The notes under the pieces: generated by a model
What the model was told of the DNA's origin: nothing
Seen by the model: the letters and a program-made list of their open reading frames with translations, nothing else
Database searches by the model: none
Translations under genes and position numbers: made by a program
Shown: positions 26,084 through 34,422 of the stretch, piece after piece
Numbering within the stretch: the first letter of the stretch is position 1
Layout of the letters: the number at the start of each line of letters is the position of its first letter
Origin: CAZSDU01 sp964429135
GTDB taxonomy: Bacteria > Bacteroidota > Bacteroidia > Bacteroidales > FEN-979
Direction of reading: 5' to 3'
NCBI GenBank assembly: GCA_964429135.1
Contig: CAYSAU010000021.1
Location: 1-39,469 of the forward strand
Length of the DNA stretch: 39,469 nt

Positions 26084-27256
26084 TTATCCTTTTTGGTAAA
26101 TGACGGCAGCATTACATCCTCCAAATCCGGAAGCTGTTTTCAGACAAGTGTTCAAGGAAGCCTTCCCGGCATTGGAAATAACATTTATGGGTTCGGTCAC
26201 ACCCAAGGATTCAAACCCCAGTGACCGGAATAAGTAATTATCGCTAAGGGCATGAGTTGCTGCCACCGACTCGATGATGCCTGCGGCCCCCAGGGTATGA
26301 CCCCAATAACCTTTAAAACTGTTCACTGGAACCTTTAGAAGATGGCTCAGTGATAGGGCTTTGGATTCCATTTCATCATTGTAAGGAGTGGCAGTGCCAT
26401 GGGCAGAAATATAATCCATGTCGCAGCTTTGAAGTTCAGATTCGGCTATGGATTGATCAATGGCCTGGCTGAGTTCTTCACCTGTGCGGGAAGGCCCAGA
26501 GATATGGTTGGCATCGTTGGTGGTGGCACCACCCATGACCTTAAGGATTTCTCCCCTGAGTTCCTGTTGCTGGTTGGACAAAATCATGGTTCCGCAGGCT
26601 TCACCCAGGGCCAGCCCGTTACGATTTTGATCATACGGACGGCAGAGGTCAGGAGTGAGTGCCTGGAAAGATTGAAATCCGGAGATCACGAACCCGGTGG
26701 CAATGTCTCCACCTGAAACCACGATTTGATCATATTGACCGCTTCGTATCATCCGGCTCGCGGTAATTATGGCAAGTACCCCCGATATACAGGCATTGGA
26801 GATGATCAGAGGAGGATAAATGAAACCGAAAAAATCCTGAACTACCCTGGCGAGTTCCCATAAATACAAACGTTTATGATTGAATTTTGCTTTGAATTGA
26901 TCTTCGAGCAGGTCAATATTGCCTTTTGTGGTAGAAAGGATCAGCAGAACACGTTTACTGCTGAGGTTCAACGAAAGGCTTGAGATTGCGTTTTCAATGG
27001 ATAGGATAAAGAGTTTTTCCAAACGGGTAAAGGAATCAGGGGTGAGCTTACTTTGTCTCCCGATAAGCAGGTTGTCGAAATTCAGATCAAGCAATGCAGT
27101 ATCCACAAGGGATAGCGGTAAAGGAAGTGGAGATAAATGTGGGTCATGGATTTTTTTAAACCCATTTTTCTCATTTTTTATCGCCTGGATATTCTCGGAA
27201 GATGAAAATCCCAGGGAGGAAATGATATTATCGGCAAGGATATAAACGTTTTTCAT
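26084..27256 (-). CDS. FabF-type ketosynthase, partner of the half-length CLF
   Basis: A 390-residue ketosynthase with Cys156 (SNACISGVLA), His286 (SAHGTATPYND) and His320 (YWGHTLGAAG), so it should be active, though it is more divergent than the other ketosynthases (the N-terminus reads YILADNIISSLG, and the C-terminal motif is ASGFGGCNA). It is followed at once by the half-length CLF-like gene and then an ACP. It could perform a different elongation or priming step from the two KS/CLF pairs downstream. Confidence 0.9.
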   Translation of the reverse strand: MKNVYILADNIISSLGFSSSENIQAIKNEKNGFKKIHDPHLSPLPLPLSLVDTALLDLNFDNLLIGRQSKLTPDSFTRLEKLFILSIENAISSLSLNLSSKRVLLILSTTKGNIDLLEDQFKAKFNHKRLYLWELARVVQDFFGFIYPPLIISNACISGVLAIITASRMIRSGQYDQIVVSGGDIATGFVISGFQSFQALTPDLCRPYDQNRNGLALGEACGTMILSNQQQELRGEILKVMGGATTNDANHISGPSRTGEELSQAIDQSIAESELQSCDMDYISAHGTATPYNDEMESKALSLSHLLKVPVNSFKGYWGHTLGAAGIIESVAATHALSDNYLFRSLGFESLGVTEPINVISNAGKASLNTCLKTASGFGGCNAAVIYQKG

Positions 27257-27263
27257 CGGATGG

Positions 27264-27680
27264 TTATAAAAGTCCCCATTTGTGCTTCCATCCGGTATAA
27301 AAGGTGGGCGAAGTCAGTAACAAATCTCCTTCAGGAGTCAGAAAGACCTGGGTAGAACTTCCCGTAGCAACGGTTTCCATGTCAGGTATTCTGAGGATAC
27401 TGTATTCGAAAACTATTTTTGCTGCTTCGGTGGGGATATATTTTGTTTCAACAATGGCACGGTCTCCATATTCGAGGGGGCGTTTGAAGTCACAAACGAT
27501 TTTTACAATGGGGATCATTACTTTATGCTTATATACGTCCAGATATCCCAGATTATATTTTAATCCGAATGATTCTCTGCCGTCCTCGAAGTATTTCAGG
27601 TAATTTCCATGCCAAACGATCCGCATGGAATCAACCTCGGAGAACCTGACCAATATTTCTTTACGGTCAATTAATTCCAT
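27264..27680 (-). CDS. Acyl-CoA/ACP thioesterase, YbgC/4HBT family
   Basis: A 138-residue hotdog thioesterase. The signature VDSMRIVWHGNYLKYFEDGRE carries the catalytic Asp17 and the WHGNY motif of the YbgC group. It lies 7 bp before the divergent ketosynthase and 3 bp after the ABC permease. Thioesterases of this group are regular members of aryl-polyene and flexirubin loci and are thought to hydrolyse stalled or finished acyl-ACPs. A second hotdog thioesterase is at 17721-18131 and is only distantly similar. Confidence 0.88.
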   Translation of the reverse strand: MELIDRKEILVRFSEVDSMRIVWHGNYLKYFEDGRESFGLKYNLGYLDVYKHKVMIPIVKIVCDFKRPLEYGDRAIVETKYIPTEAAKIVFEYSILRIPDMETVATGSSTQVFLTPEGDLLLTSPTFYTGWKHKWGLL

Positions 27681-27683
27681 GAT

Positions 27684-28985
27684 TTATTTGTTCATGGGGT
27701 TTTTAAATAAATGATACAGATAGGTGATGAGTGAAGTGACCAGAAAAAAGCTGAGTAGTTTGGATGCCTCACCAAGGATATCAACGAATCCACCCCCACG
27801 TATAAAAATATTGTAATAACCTGAAATTCCCCAGTTAAGCGGACTGAGGTGTGCCACATGCTGCATGAAACCGGGCATGAGATACATGGGTACGAAAAGT
27901 CCACCCAAAGCGGCCATAATGGGAATGGATACGGCTCCGAAAGCTGAAGCCTGCTGATGTGTCGTTGCCATGGTCCCGACCATTAATCCAAAGCCGAGGG
28001 CAGCCAGGGCGACGGAGACCGTAAAGAAGAACAGGGTAAAATAATGGGTTCCCAGAACGAGCATGGGAGTACCGAAAAGGGGAAGAATCAGAATACCTGA
28101 AAGAATCATCAGAACGGTCTGAAAGATACATACTACGAGATATACCGCTACTTTGGCCAGTAAAAGTAAAGAATGAGATACCGGTGCGCACTGGAGTCGG
28201 AATAAACTTCCTTCCTGGCGCTCAGTAATGATGTTATTGGTAAACGGAATGATGATGAAGAACATGGCAAAAACAGCCCAGGCGGGAACATTATGCTGGG
28301 CTGAATTGGGAATCTCCTCCACGGGCTTAAAGGTTGGGAAGACCTCTTTAAAATGGACCACTTCCTTGTATTCCACCTCGGGAGGGGCAAAATTCGGAAA
28401 TAATTTGGCCATTTCAATGTTGAAAGTCCGGAAAACCATTTCCGCTTCAACCTTATGATTAAATTCTTTAATTGTGCTGACTATGGTATTTTTGAATGTT
28501 TTTTTGACCGTAGGATCGAAATATATGGTGATCGTATCTGCATCCTTCATGGGAAGAGTCCCGATCAGGTTCTGGTCATAAAATCCGAATCCTACCAGGG
28601 TTTTCGCAACCATGATCCTGACATTGGCTCGTATGCATCTGGTCACACCTTTGGGAATGATAATCCCGATGATGTAATCCCCGTTTCTGACTGCATTTTT
28701 TACGGCCATCTCATTGAGGGGTTGGGAATTAAAAGATTCCACCAGTTCAAAATAATTGGATGCCCTGAGGCCTTCTTCGATTTTCAGTCCCAGGCTATCC
28801 TGGTCAAGATTCAGAAACAACACTTTCAGGCGGGATTCGCGGGTTACAGAACTGTAGCCAACTTCCTGAAGCAGCGACATGACAACGATCAGCACCATGG
28901 GCATGAGAAAAAGCAACATCAGTCCTGCTTTATCGCGAAGCAGGATCAAGAATTCTTTTTTCAGGGCGGAATAAAATTTAAACAT
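27684..28985 (-). CDS. ABC-2 type transporter permease
   Basis: A 433-residue membrane protein of the ABC-2/YhfP-YadH-like type: one N-terminal helix (MLLFLMPMVLIVVMSLL), a ~200-residue extracytoplasmic domain, then five to six helices at the C-terminus (from about residue 235), including the PFTNNIITERQEGSLFRLQ coupling segment that typically precedes TM2. It pairs with the ATPase gene upstream (9-bp gap). It would export a lipid or pigment precursor over the inner membrane. Paired ABC-2 exporters are normal in flexirubin loci. Confidence 0.9.
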   Translation of the reverse strand: MFKFYSALKKEFLILLRDKAGLMLLFLMPMVLIVVMSLLQEVGYSSVTRESRLKVLFLNLDQDSLGLKIEEGLRASNYFELVESFNSQPLNEMAVKNAVRNGDYIIGIIIPKGVTRCIRANVRIMVAKTLVGFGFYDQNLIGTLPMKDADTITIYFDPTVKKTFKNTIVSTIKEFNHKVEAEMVFRTFNIEMAKLFPNFAPPEVEYKEVVHFKEVFPTFKPVEEIPNSAQHNVPAWAVFAMFFIIIPFTNNIITERQEGSLFRLQCAPVSHSLLLLAKVAVYLVVCIFQTVLMILSGILILPLFGTPMLVLGTHYFTLFFFTVSVALAALGFGLMVGTMATTHQQASAFGAVSIPIMAALGGLFVPMYLMPGFMQHVAHLSPLNWGISGYYNIFIRGGGFVDILGEASKLLSFFLVTSLITYLYHLFKNPMNK

Positions 28986-28994
28986 ACTTTGAGA

Positions 28995-29747
28995 TTAATC
29001 TCGCATATCAGTTCCGGTCAGGTAGAGGAAGATATTTTCAAGGTTTTTAAATTCAGGATGCTCTTTTAATAAATCCTTAGGGTTTCCGATGGAAATAATT
29101 TTACCTCTATCCATTATGGCTACCCGTGTACAGAGGTTCTCGGCTTCTTCCATATAATGGGAGGTATAGATAATCGTGGTTCCCTGTTTATTGATTTCTT
29201 TTAGATAATCCAGGATGACAATACGGGATTGGACATCAATTCCCACAGTAGGTTCGTCAAGAAACAGAACTTTTGGTTTGTGAAGCAGGCCGGCGATCAG
29301 GTTCACCCTGCGCTTCATCCCGCCTGAATAACTGGAAATTTGTTTTTTCGCTGATTTTTCCAGTCCAAAAATCCTGAGGTAGTCAAAAATACGATCATGC
29401 AGTTCTTTCCCTTTCAAACCGTACATATTTCCGAAAAAATTCAGGTTTTCCATGGCAGTCAGGGTGGGGTATAAAGCCAGATCCTGGGGTACAACACCGA
29501 TGATATGCTTGATTTTATCCAGATGGTCATGGAGGTCCAAGCCATCAATACTGATGGTTCCCCGGGTAGGGGGAAACAATCCGCAAAGGATGGAAATGGT
29601 GGTGGTCTTTCCTGCGCCGTTTGGACCCAGCAAACCAAAAATTTCATTTGGATAGATTGTTAGTGAAATCCCGTTGATGGCAGGATCCTCATTCCCTTTA
29701 TATATCTTCGCCAGATCCTTGATTTCGATGATGGACGCTTGAGACAT
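28995..29747 (-). CDS. ABC transporter ATP-binding protein
   Basis: A 250-residue ABC ATPase with Walker A GPNGAGKTT (41-49), Q-loop Gln88, signature SYSGGMKRR (from 139), Walker B VLFLDEPT (160-167) and a switch His in TSHYMEE. It is the DrrA/NodI-like class usually paired with ABC-2 permeases. I place the start at the ATG at 29747, which overlaps the BtrH-like stop by one base (TGATG); a TTG just upstream is unlikely. It forms an exporter with the permease gene that follows. Confidence 0.93.
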   Translation of the reverse strand: MSQASIIEIKDLAKIYKGNEDPAINGISLTIYPNEIFGLLGPNGAGKTTTISILCGLFPPTRGTISIDGLDLHDHLDKIKHIIGVVPQDLALYPTLTAMENLNFFGNMYGLKGKELHDRIFDYLRIFGLEKSAKKQISSYSGGMKRRVNLIAGLLHKPKVLFLDEPTVGIDVQSRIVILDYLKEINKQGTTIIYTSHYMEEAENLCTRVAIMDRGKIISIGNPKDLLKEHPEFKNLENIFLYLTGTDMRD

Positions 29748-30763
29748 CAAAGTTTGATTTTATCCAGTTTTTTATATACCCTTTCTTCCATATCCGCAAT
29801 TTCGCTCATAATATCTCCCAGCATACCGTAATCTTCTTCAGGTTTTGAGCGGCTTTTACAGTTTCTGGCACCGATATAAGTAAATTCCCTCCAGCGGTTG
29901 GCTGTTTTACCCATCATGTCAGAAGCTTCCATAAGACCGCTATGGTTGAATTTTTCACCTGCTTCTTTAAGGAATGCCCCATAGATATAACGGAAACCTG
30001 CCCCTCCAGTTCCAAAATCCTCAGCCATCCGCATGATCTGACCGAGGTAAAAGGCGGCTTTTTCGTTTCCGTGTTTTTTTGGCCATTTCCTAAGATCCCT
30101 CGACATCCAACGGATTCCTTTGACACCAATCAGGGGAAATGGAATTTTGATCATTTCATAGACTGTTTTTTTTATTCCCGCGTTCACCGCTGATTTAATG
30201 TCAAGATCCTTTTTCATGCTGTTGATCCAGTACATTTTCCCCTTGGGTGCAAAAGCCCCTTTGGCATAACGAACCCTGAGCAGATCTTCATACGTGAGCA
30301 CCTGAGGCGTCTCCATTACCGTGTCGCTGATGTGGTAAAGGTTTCCTTCTTTACCAAAGCACACGATATTATGCATATTGTAATGCATCCGGTATTCTGG
30401 AGGGAAGAAGGTAAGATTGAATACGCCGACCTGCATCCCGGTAGGAATACCTTTTTCAAGGTTGCGATCAAGGGCAAGCATGGCTTCTTTAGGATCCGGG
30501 ATCTTTTTGATCACTGTCGCGTCTATGTCCAGATACTTCATGGATCGGTGAAACACCGTATTCGGAAGATTCCGGAAAGAAATCATGGGTGCAAACTGTA
30601 TTTTAAGAAATGGAATATAACTGAAATATAAACCATTTCCAATGCCGAAGGCCATGGGCTCAGAAATGTCATGACCATAAAACTTAAATAAATTTGAGGT
30701 AGCACCGCTTTCGCAATGGCCTGCTTGGCGGTGGGTATAATCAATGAGCAATTTTTGTTCCAT
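29747..30763 (-). CDS. BtrH N-terminal domain protein, copy 1
   Basis: A 338-residue protein of the BtrH type. The N-terminal region holds the motif HRQAGHCESGATSNL with candidate nucleophile Cys17, followed by SEPMAFGIGNGL. The C-terminal region (from ~190) matches the DUF4872-like helical part common in this group. BtrH of butirosin synthesis transfers an acyl group from ACP to an amine, so an acyl-ACP-dependent transferase role is plausible. It is a paralogue of the protein at 31231-32232 (shared FSYxPFLKxQ, FFPPEYRMHYNMHN, VRYAKGxFAP). Each copy follows a small protein of one family. Confidence 0.85.
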   Translation of the reverse strand: MEQKLLIDYTHRQAGHCESGATSNLFKFYGHDISEPMAFGIGNGLYFSYIPFLKIQFAPMISFRNLPNTVFHRSMKYLDIDATVIKKIPDPKEAMLALDRNLEKGIPTGMQVGVFNLTFFPPEYRMHYNMHNIVCFGKEGNLYHISDTVMETPQVLTYEDLLRVRYAKGAFAPKGKMYWINSMKKDLDIKSAVNAGIKKTVYEMIKIPFPLIGVKGIRWMSRDLRKWPKKHGNEKAAFYLGQIMRMAEDFGTGGAGFRYIYGAFLKEAGEKFNHSGLMEASDMMGKTANRWREFTYIGARNCKSRSKPEEDYGMLGDIMSEIADMEERVYKKLDKIKL

Positions 30764-30780
30764 TATTAATAAAATTGAGG

Positions 30781-31176
30781 CTATTCAACATGCTTAAGCT
30801 GATCAATGCTGATGTTGAATGCATCGGCATATTTTTTCAGCGTGGTTTCTTTTAAGCGTTTAAACACTCCGGGTTTGAAATGCCATTTGATCTTCCATAA
30901 GGCAATACCGGCCATCATGGATAAATTAAGCGGATCAGCCAGGTTTTTTTCCATATAATAAACAATGGGGCTGACTTTTCCGGCCAGCACTTTCTGACGT
31001 GCTTCCTCGATACGATCATTGAAAAGATCCCAGGCTTGCTGGAGGATCACCCGGTCCGGTTCTCCGTGAAACCCAACATTTTTGTGAAATTCGCCATTCT
31101 CTTCATAGGAGTAAAGTAATTCTCTGGATTGTCCGTAACGCTGATCTTTATATACCGGATTTTTATTTTCTTCCAT
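30781..31176 (-). CDS. Conserved small protein of unknown function, copy 1
   Basis: A 131-residue soluble, charged protein I do not recognise. Readable features are SRELLYSYEENGEF, EARQKVLAGKVSPI, a YMEKNL segment and a C-terminal ALWKIKWHFKPGVF-KRL stretch with KYADAFNIS. It is clearly homologous to the 146-residue protein at 32229-32669 (same order of motifs: RELxYxxxxxG, KVLAGxxSP, FMEKNL, HFKPxVFxxL, KYADxFxIS). Each copy sits directly upstream of a BtrH-like gene. The pairing suggests a substrate-presenting or structural partner for the acyltransferase, but nothing in the sequence shows an enzymatic function. Confidence 0.82.
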   Translation of the reverse strand: MEENKNPVYKDQRYGQSRELLYSYEENGEFHKNVGFHGEPDRVILQQAWDLFNDRIEEARQKVLAGKVSPIVYYMEKNLADPLNLSMMAGIALWKIKWHFKPGVFKRLKETTLKKYADAFNISIDQLKHVE

Positions 31177-31230
31177 ATGAATCCTGTATTGATTGTAAAT
31201 GCCGATTTATGGGATGCGAAAGTAGAAAAT

Positions 31231-32232
31231 TTATTTGATTTTCGATAGTTTACGAAAAATCTTCTCTTCCCTGTCTGCAATTTCAAGCAGTATATCTGCC
31301 AGAAAATCATAGGATTGTTCAGGTTTCCCACGCTTTTTACAATTCCTTGACCCATAATAGGAAAATTCCCTCCATTTATTGGCATTTTCTCCCATTTCGA
31401 TGGCTACTTCTTTCAGCCACTCCTGTTTTAATACTTCTGCAGCTTCATCCAGAAAAGCACCGTATATGAACCTGAAGCCGGCGCCGGCGGTCCCGACTTC
31501 TTCTTCCATACGAAGAACCTGGCCCAGATAGTAGGATGCCTTTTCAGGTCCGAGTTTTTTCTCCCATTTCCGCATCCTTCCGGATAAATACCTGATCCCT
31601 TTGGCTCCGATCAGAGGAAAGGGAACACCGACCATGTTATAAGCGGTCTTTTTAATTCCTTTTATGATGGCGGGTTTGATATCTATATTTTTTGGAACGA
31701 AAGTGGGATAATACATTCGTCCCTGAGGAGCAAAAGTTCCCTTGGCATATCTGACCCGCATAAGGTCTTCATAACTTATTTCAACTTTGAATTCCATCAG
31801 GGTATCACTGATAAAATAAGTCTTATCATCATAGCCATAGGCGACCATATTATGCATGTTGTAATGCATGCGGTATTCGGGTGGGAAAAAGGTCAGATGA
31901 AAAGTGCCAACCTGAAGTCCGACAGGTAATCCCTGATCCAGTACCTCATTCAGTTTATCCATGGAATCCTTTGGGTTTTTAAAACGGTGAACCTGTGTTT
32001 TAATTCCCAGCTCCCTGGTGGCTCGTTCAAAAACCATCCCGGGCCAAACCCTGAATGAAGTAGTGGGGGCATGCTGCATTTTCAGAAAAGGAAGATAGCT
32101 GAAAAACAAACCGGCTCCGATCCCGAAGACCATAGGTTCACTGATGGAATAATGATGGTAGTTTAAAAGGTTGGAAGTGACACCGTTTTCACAATGTCCT
32201 GCCTGACGATGTTCAAAATCAAGTTTTATCAT
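31231..32232 (-). CDS. BtrH N-terminal domain protein, copy 2
   Basis: A 333-residue paralogue of the protein at 29747-30763. It retains the HRQAGHCENGVTSNL motif (candidate nucleophile Cys14), SEPMVFGIGAGLFFSY, FFPPEYRMHYNMHN and VRYAKGTFAP, and ends RKLSKIK like the other copy. Its start overlaps the stop of the upstream small protein by 4 bp (ATGA), which supports coupled synthesis. Two copies may act on two acceptor sites or on two different acyl chains. Function by analogy with BtrH acyl transfer. Confidence 0.85.
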   Translation of the reverse strand: MIKLDFEHRQAGHCENGVTSNLLNYHHYSISEPMVFGIGAGLFFSYLPFLKMQHAPTTSFRVWPGMVFERATRELGIKTQVHRFKNPKDSMDKLNEVLDQGLPVGLQVGTFHLTFFPPEYRMHYNMHNMVAYGYDDKTYFISDTLMEFKVEISYEDLMRVRYAKGTFAPQGRMYYPTFVPKNIDIKPAIIKGIKKTAYNMVGVPFPLIGAKGIRYLSGRMRKWEKKLGPEKASYYLGQVLRMEEEVGTAGAGFRFIYGAFLDEAAEVLKQEWLKEVAIEMGENANKWREFSYYGSRNCKKRGKPEQSYDFLADILLEIADREEKIFRKLSKIK

Positions 32233-32669
32233 TCGGGTCGGTATTTATATTGATTAAAATTCGGTTTCCTGAGCTCTTCGACAGATATACCGAATACATC
32301 GGCATACTTCTGAAGGATTTCCGGTTTCAGTTTATTGAAAACTTTTGGCTTAAAATGGCGGCGTACAGTAAATTTCCACATCTCCATATAAGCTGCAAGC
32401 ATAGGCACTTCCATCAGGTTCTTCTCCATAAAGAAGGCAACCGGAGAGATCAAGCCTGCCAGGACTTTCTGTTTTACCTCTTCTATCCTTTCTTCGGCTG
32501 CATCCCAGCTCTGCTTGATGATGACCTGATTGGAAGGGTTCTGGTAATGGACTTTACGGACGTATTTACCATCCTTGTCAAACCCATAAAACAGTTCCCT
32601 GTTATATGTATACAACAGCTTATCTTCCTGGTTGTTTTCATCAAGCTGTTTTTCTGGTATTTTTTCCAT
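32229..32669 (-). CDS. Conserved small protein of unknown function, copy 2
   Basis: A 146-residue protein homologous to that at 30781-31176 (KVLAGLISPVAFFMEKNL, HFKPKVFNKLKPE, KYADVFGIS), with a longer charged N-terminus. It starts 2 bp after the dehydratase stop and overlaps the second BtrH-like gene. No known domain is recognised. Conservation of the pair order (small protein then BtrH-like) in both copies indicates a duplicated functional unit. Confidence 0.82.
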   Translation of the reverse strand: MEKIPEKQLDENNQEDKLLYTYNRELFYGFDKDGKYVRKVHYQNPSNQVIIKQSWDAAEERIEEVKQKVLAGLISPVAFFMEKNLMEVPMLAAYMEMWKFTVRRHFKPKVFNKLKPEILQKYADVFGISVEELRKPNFNQYKYRPE

Positions 32670-32671
32670 AT

Positions 32672-33085
32672 TCAGTTTTTTATTAAAAAAATTTTCAACT
32701 CACATTCCGCGATAAGGTTTTTTCCGTCCACTATTTTTCCATTGACCACGGTGGCATCAAACACTTCATGTTCAAGAGAGACGCTTGTTAAAAGTTCTGT
32801 CCCTATAGCAGGAAGGGCATAAATACGCAGGTTTTTTATTCCGCCGATAAAACCCATGGGGGGATCTCCATTTTCCACTCCTGGCTTCAGTCCTGCGCCA
32901 GCTGCAGCAGTTTGTGCCATGTTTTCAATCAAGCCTGCTTCCCGTAGCCTCCCATCTTCACAAAAAACATTGTCTTCCCTGACCATCAGCGAAGTGGTCG
33001 TGATCCCATCTGCGGCTGATACCAGGCGGTCGATCATCACCATGGGTGGTTTTTGAGGAATATTTATTTTTTTAAATGATGCCAT
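32672..33085 (-). CDS. Hotdog-fold dehydratase-like protein (ApeP/FabA-like)
   Basis: A 137-residue hotdog protein with the KPPMVMIDRLV opening typical of ApeP/FabZ-type proteins and GLIENMAQTAAAGAG at ~51-65, which places Glu54 where the dehydratase catalytic acid lies. The GHFPGxP histidine motif of FabZ is not present; the equivalent region reads VFCEDGRLREAG, so it resembles the ApeP/ApeI type more than FabZ. It probably dehydrates 3-hydroxyacyl-ACP intermediates during polyene assembly. It overlaps the upstream radical SAM gene by 22 bp. Confidence 0.83.
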   Translation of the reverse strand: MASFKKINIPQKPPMVMIDRLVSAADGITTTSLMVREDNVFCEDGRLREAGLIENMAQTAAAGAGLKPGVENGDPPMGFIGGIKNLRIYALPAIGTELLTSVSLEHEVFDATVVNGKIVDGKNLIAECELKIFLIKN

Positions 33086-34422
33086 AATGATCCTTTTCTC
33101 TTCCGTTTTCTCATTCGATTCATGATGGTAGCCACGTCTTCATCGGGAAAAACCCAGCGTCGGCCGGTCGCATCGGCTTTTTGTTTCAAGGTTTCATAGT
33201 TGATCCCCTTGGCTATATAATATACCGGTTCCAGCAGGTCATCTCCGGAATGGATGATTCCCTCTGCGGTTGCCAGATTTTGTAAGCGGGTTCCGGGATA
33301 AATGCGCATTCCGATATATGGAAAGAAAACAGTGTTGTCCATTCGTTTAGAATTTTCAAAACTTTCATCGATGGTCTGCTCTGTTTCACCGTAACCACCT
33401 AGAATAAGGAAATGGGCAAAATAAATCCCGACTTCATTACATATCCTCGAAATATCTACAACTTCATCTACCGTGAAAAGTTTGCCATAATTTTTCAAGG
33501 TGGTATCAGACAGCGATTCGGTGCCAAATTCAATATGGGTCAGCCCTGCCCTATGAAAGAGTTCAAGAAGGGGTCGATCGAGATGATGAGGGGAAAAATA
33601 AGCACCCCATTTCATATTTATCCCTGAAGCGATCATTTTCTCTGCCAGGGTTATGTTAAAAGGGTTATGAATATTAAAGACCGAATCGGTGAAAAAAACA
33701 TATTCAACCTGATGGTCAGTAATCAAGTCTTTCAGCGTATGGATGATCTTGTCGGGGTCAAGGGTTCTGACCTTATGGCCTTCAATCAGGGGATAAGTGC
33801 AATAAATACAATGATAAGGGCAACCGCGTTTGGTCTGAATATTCATCATCCCGCTCTTATCCCAGTAAAAATCAACAAGGTTTTTCTCAAAACATAAGTT
33901 CGGAGTCTGGATATAGTTTTTCCGAGCGTTAATCACCACTTTATTTTTATTCCTGAAAACCAGTCCTTCAATGGAGAGATCAGCAGTACCTTCGTTAAGG
34001 CTTAGAATAAGGCGGTAAAGACTGTCTTCCCCTTCTCCGAGAATTCCATAATCAGGATTGAAAAAAGAAAACAATTCCCTTGGAAAGATGGAAAATGCTG
34101 AACCGCCGATGATCAGCACGGAATGACTGTGTTGACGAATGGTTTCAAGAATGTCGCGATACCCGAGGATAAAACTCTCTTGAGAATAAAAATTAACATC
34201 ATCCACGTTTCTGAAAGAAATCCCTGTATAATCGGGCTGAAAATCATTGAGCAGGGTAATCAGCGCTTCCATCGAATCAAGATTGGCATCAAAAATACGG
34301 GTTTCAAGGCCTGGGAGTCGATCATGAAGGTAAGAAGATAAGTAAGAAATACCCAGCGGATAAACCGGATAGGGAGTCGTGTGTTTATTGGCGCTGATGA
34401 ATAGAAATTTCCGCCTTTTCAT
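33064..34422 (-). CDS. B12-binding domain radical SAM protein (rSAM5), lipid-biosynthesis type
   Basis: A 452-residue radical SAM protein with an N-terminal B12-binding-like domain (PYPVYPLGISYLSS, QPDYTGISFRNVDDV, GGSAFSIFPRE) and the cluster motif CPYHCIYC at Cys201, Cys205 and Cys208, followed by TYPLIEGHKVR. It is the paralogue of the plus-strand protein at 8201-9631; corresponding blocks are nearly identical in order. The first codon overlaps the LpxL-type gene by 4 bp and its end overlaps the dehydratase gene. The tight coupling to an acyltransferase and a dehydratase points to action on an acyl or lipid intermediate. Confidence 0.88.
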   Translation of the reverse strand: MKRRKFLFISANKHTTPYPVYPLGISYLSSYLHDRLPGLETRIFDANLDSMEALITLLNDFQPDYTGISFRNVDDVNFYSQESFILGYRDILETIRQHSHSVLIIGGSAFSIFPRELFSFFNPDYGILGEGEDSLYRLILSLNEGTADLSIEGLVFRNKNKVVINARKNYIQTPNLCFEKNLVDFYWDKSGMMNIQTKRGCPYHCIYCTYPLIEGHKVRTLDPDKIIHTLKDLITDHQVEYVFFTDSVFNIHNPFNITLAEKMIASGINMKWGAYFSPHHLDRPLLELFHRAGLTHIEFGTESLSDTTLKNYGKLFTVDEVVDISRICNEVGIYFAHFLILGGYGETEQTIDESFENSKRMDNTVFFPYIGMRIYPGTRLQNLATAEGIIHSGDDLLEPVYYIAKGINYETLKQKADATGRRWVFPDEDVATIMNRMRKRKRKGSLWHHLKK

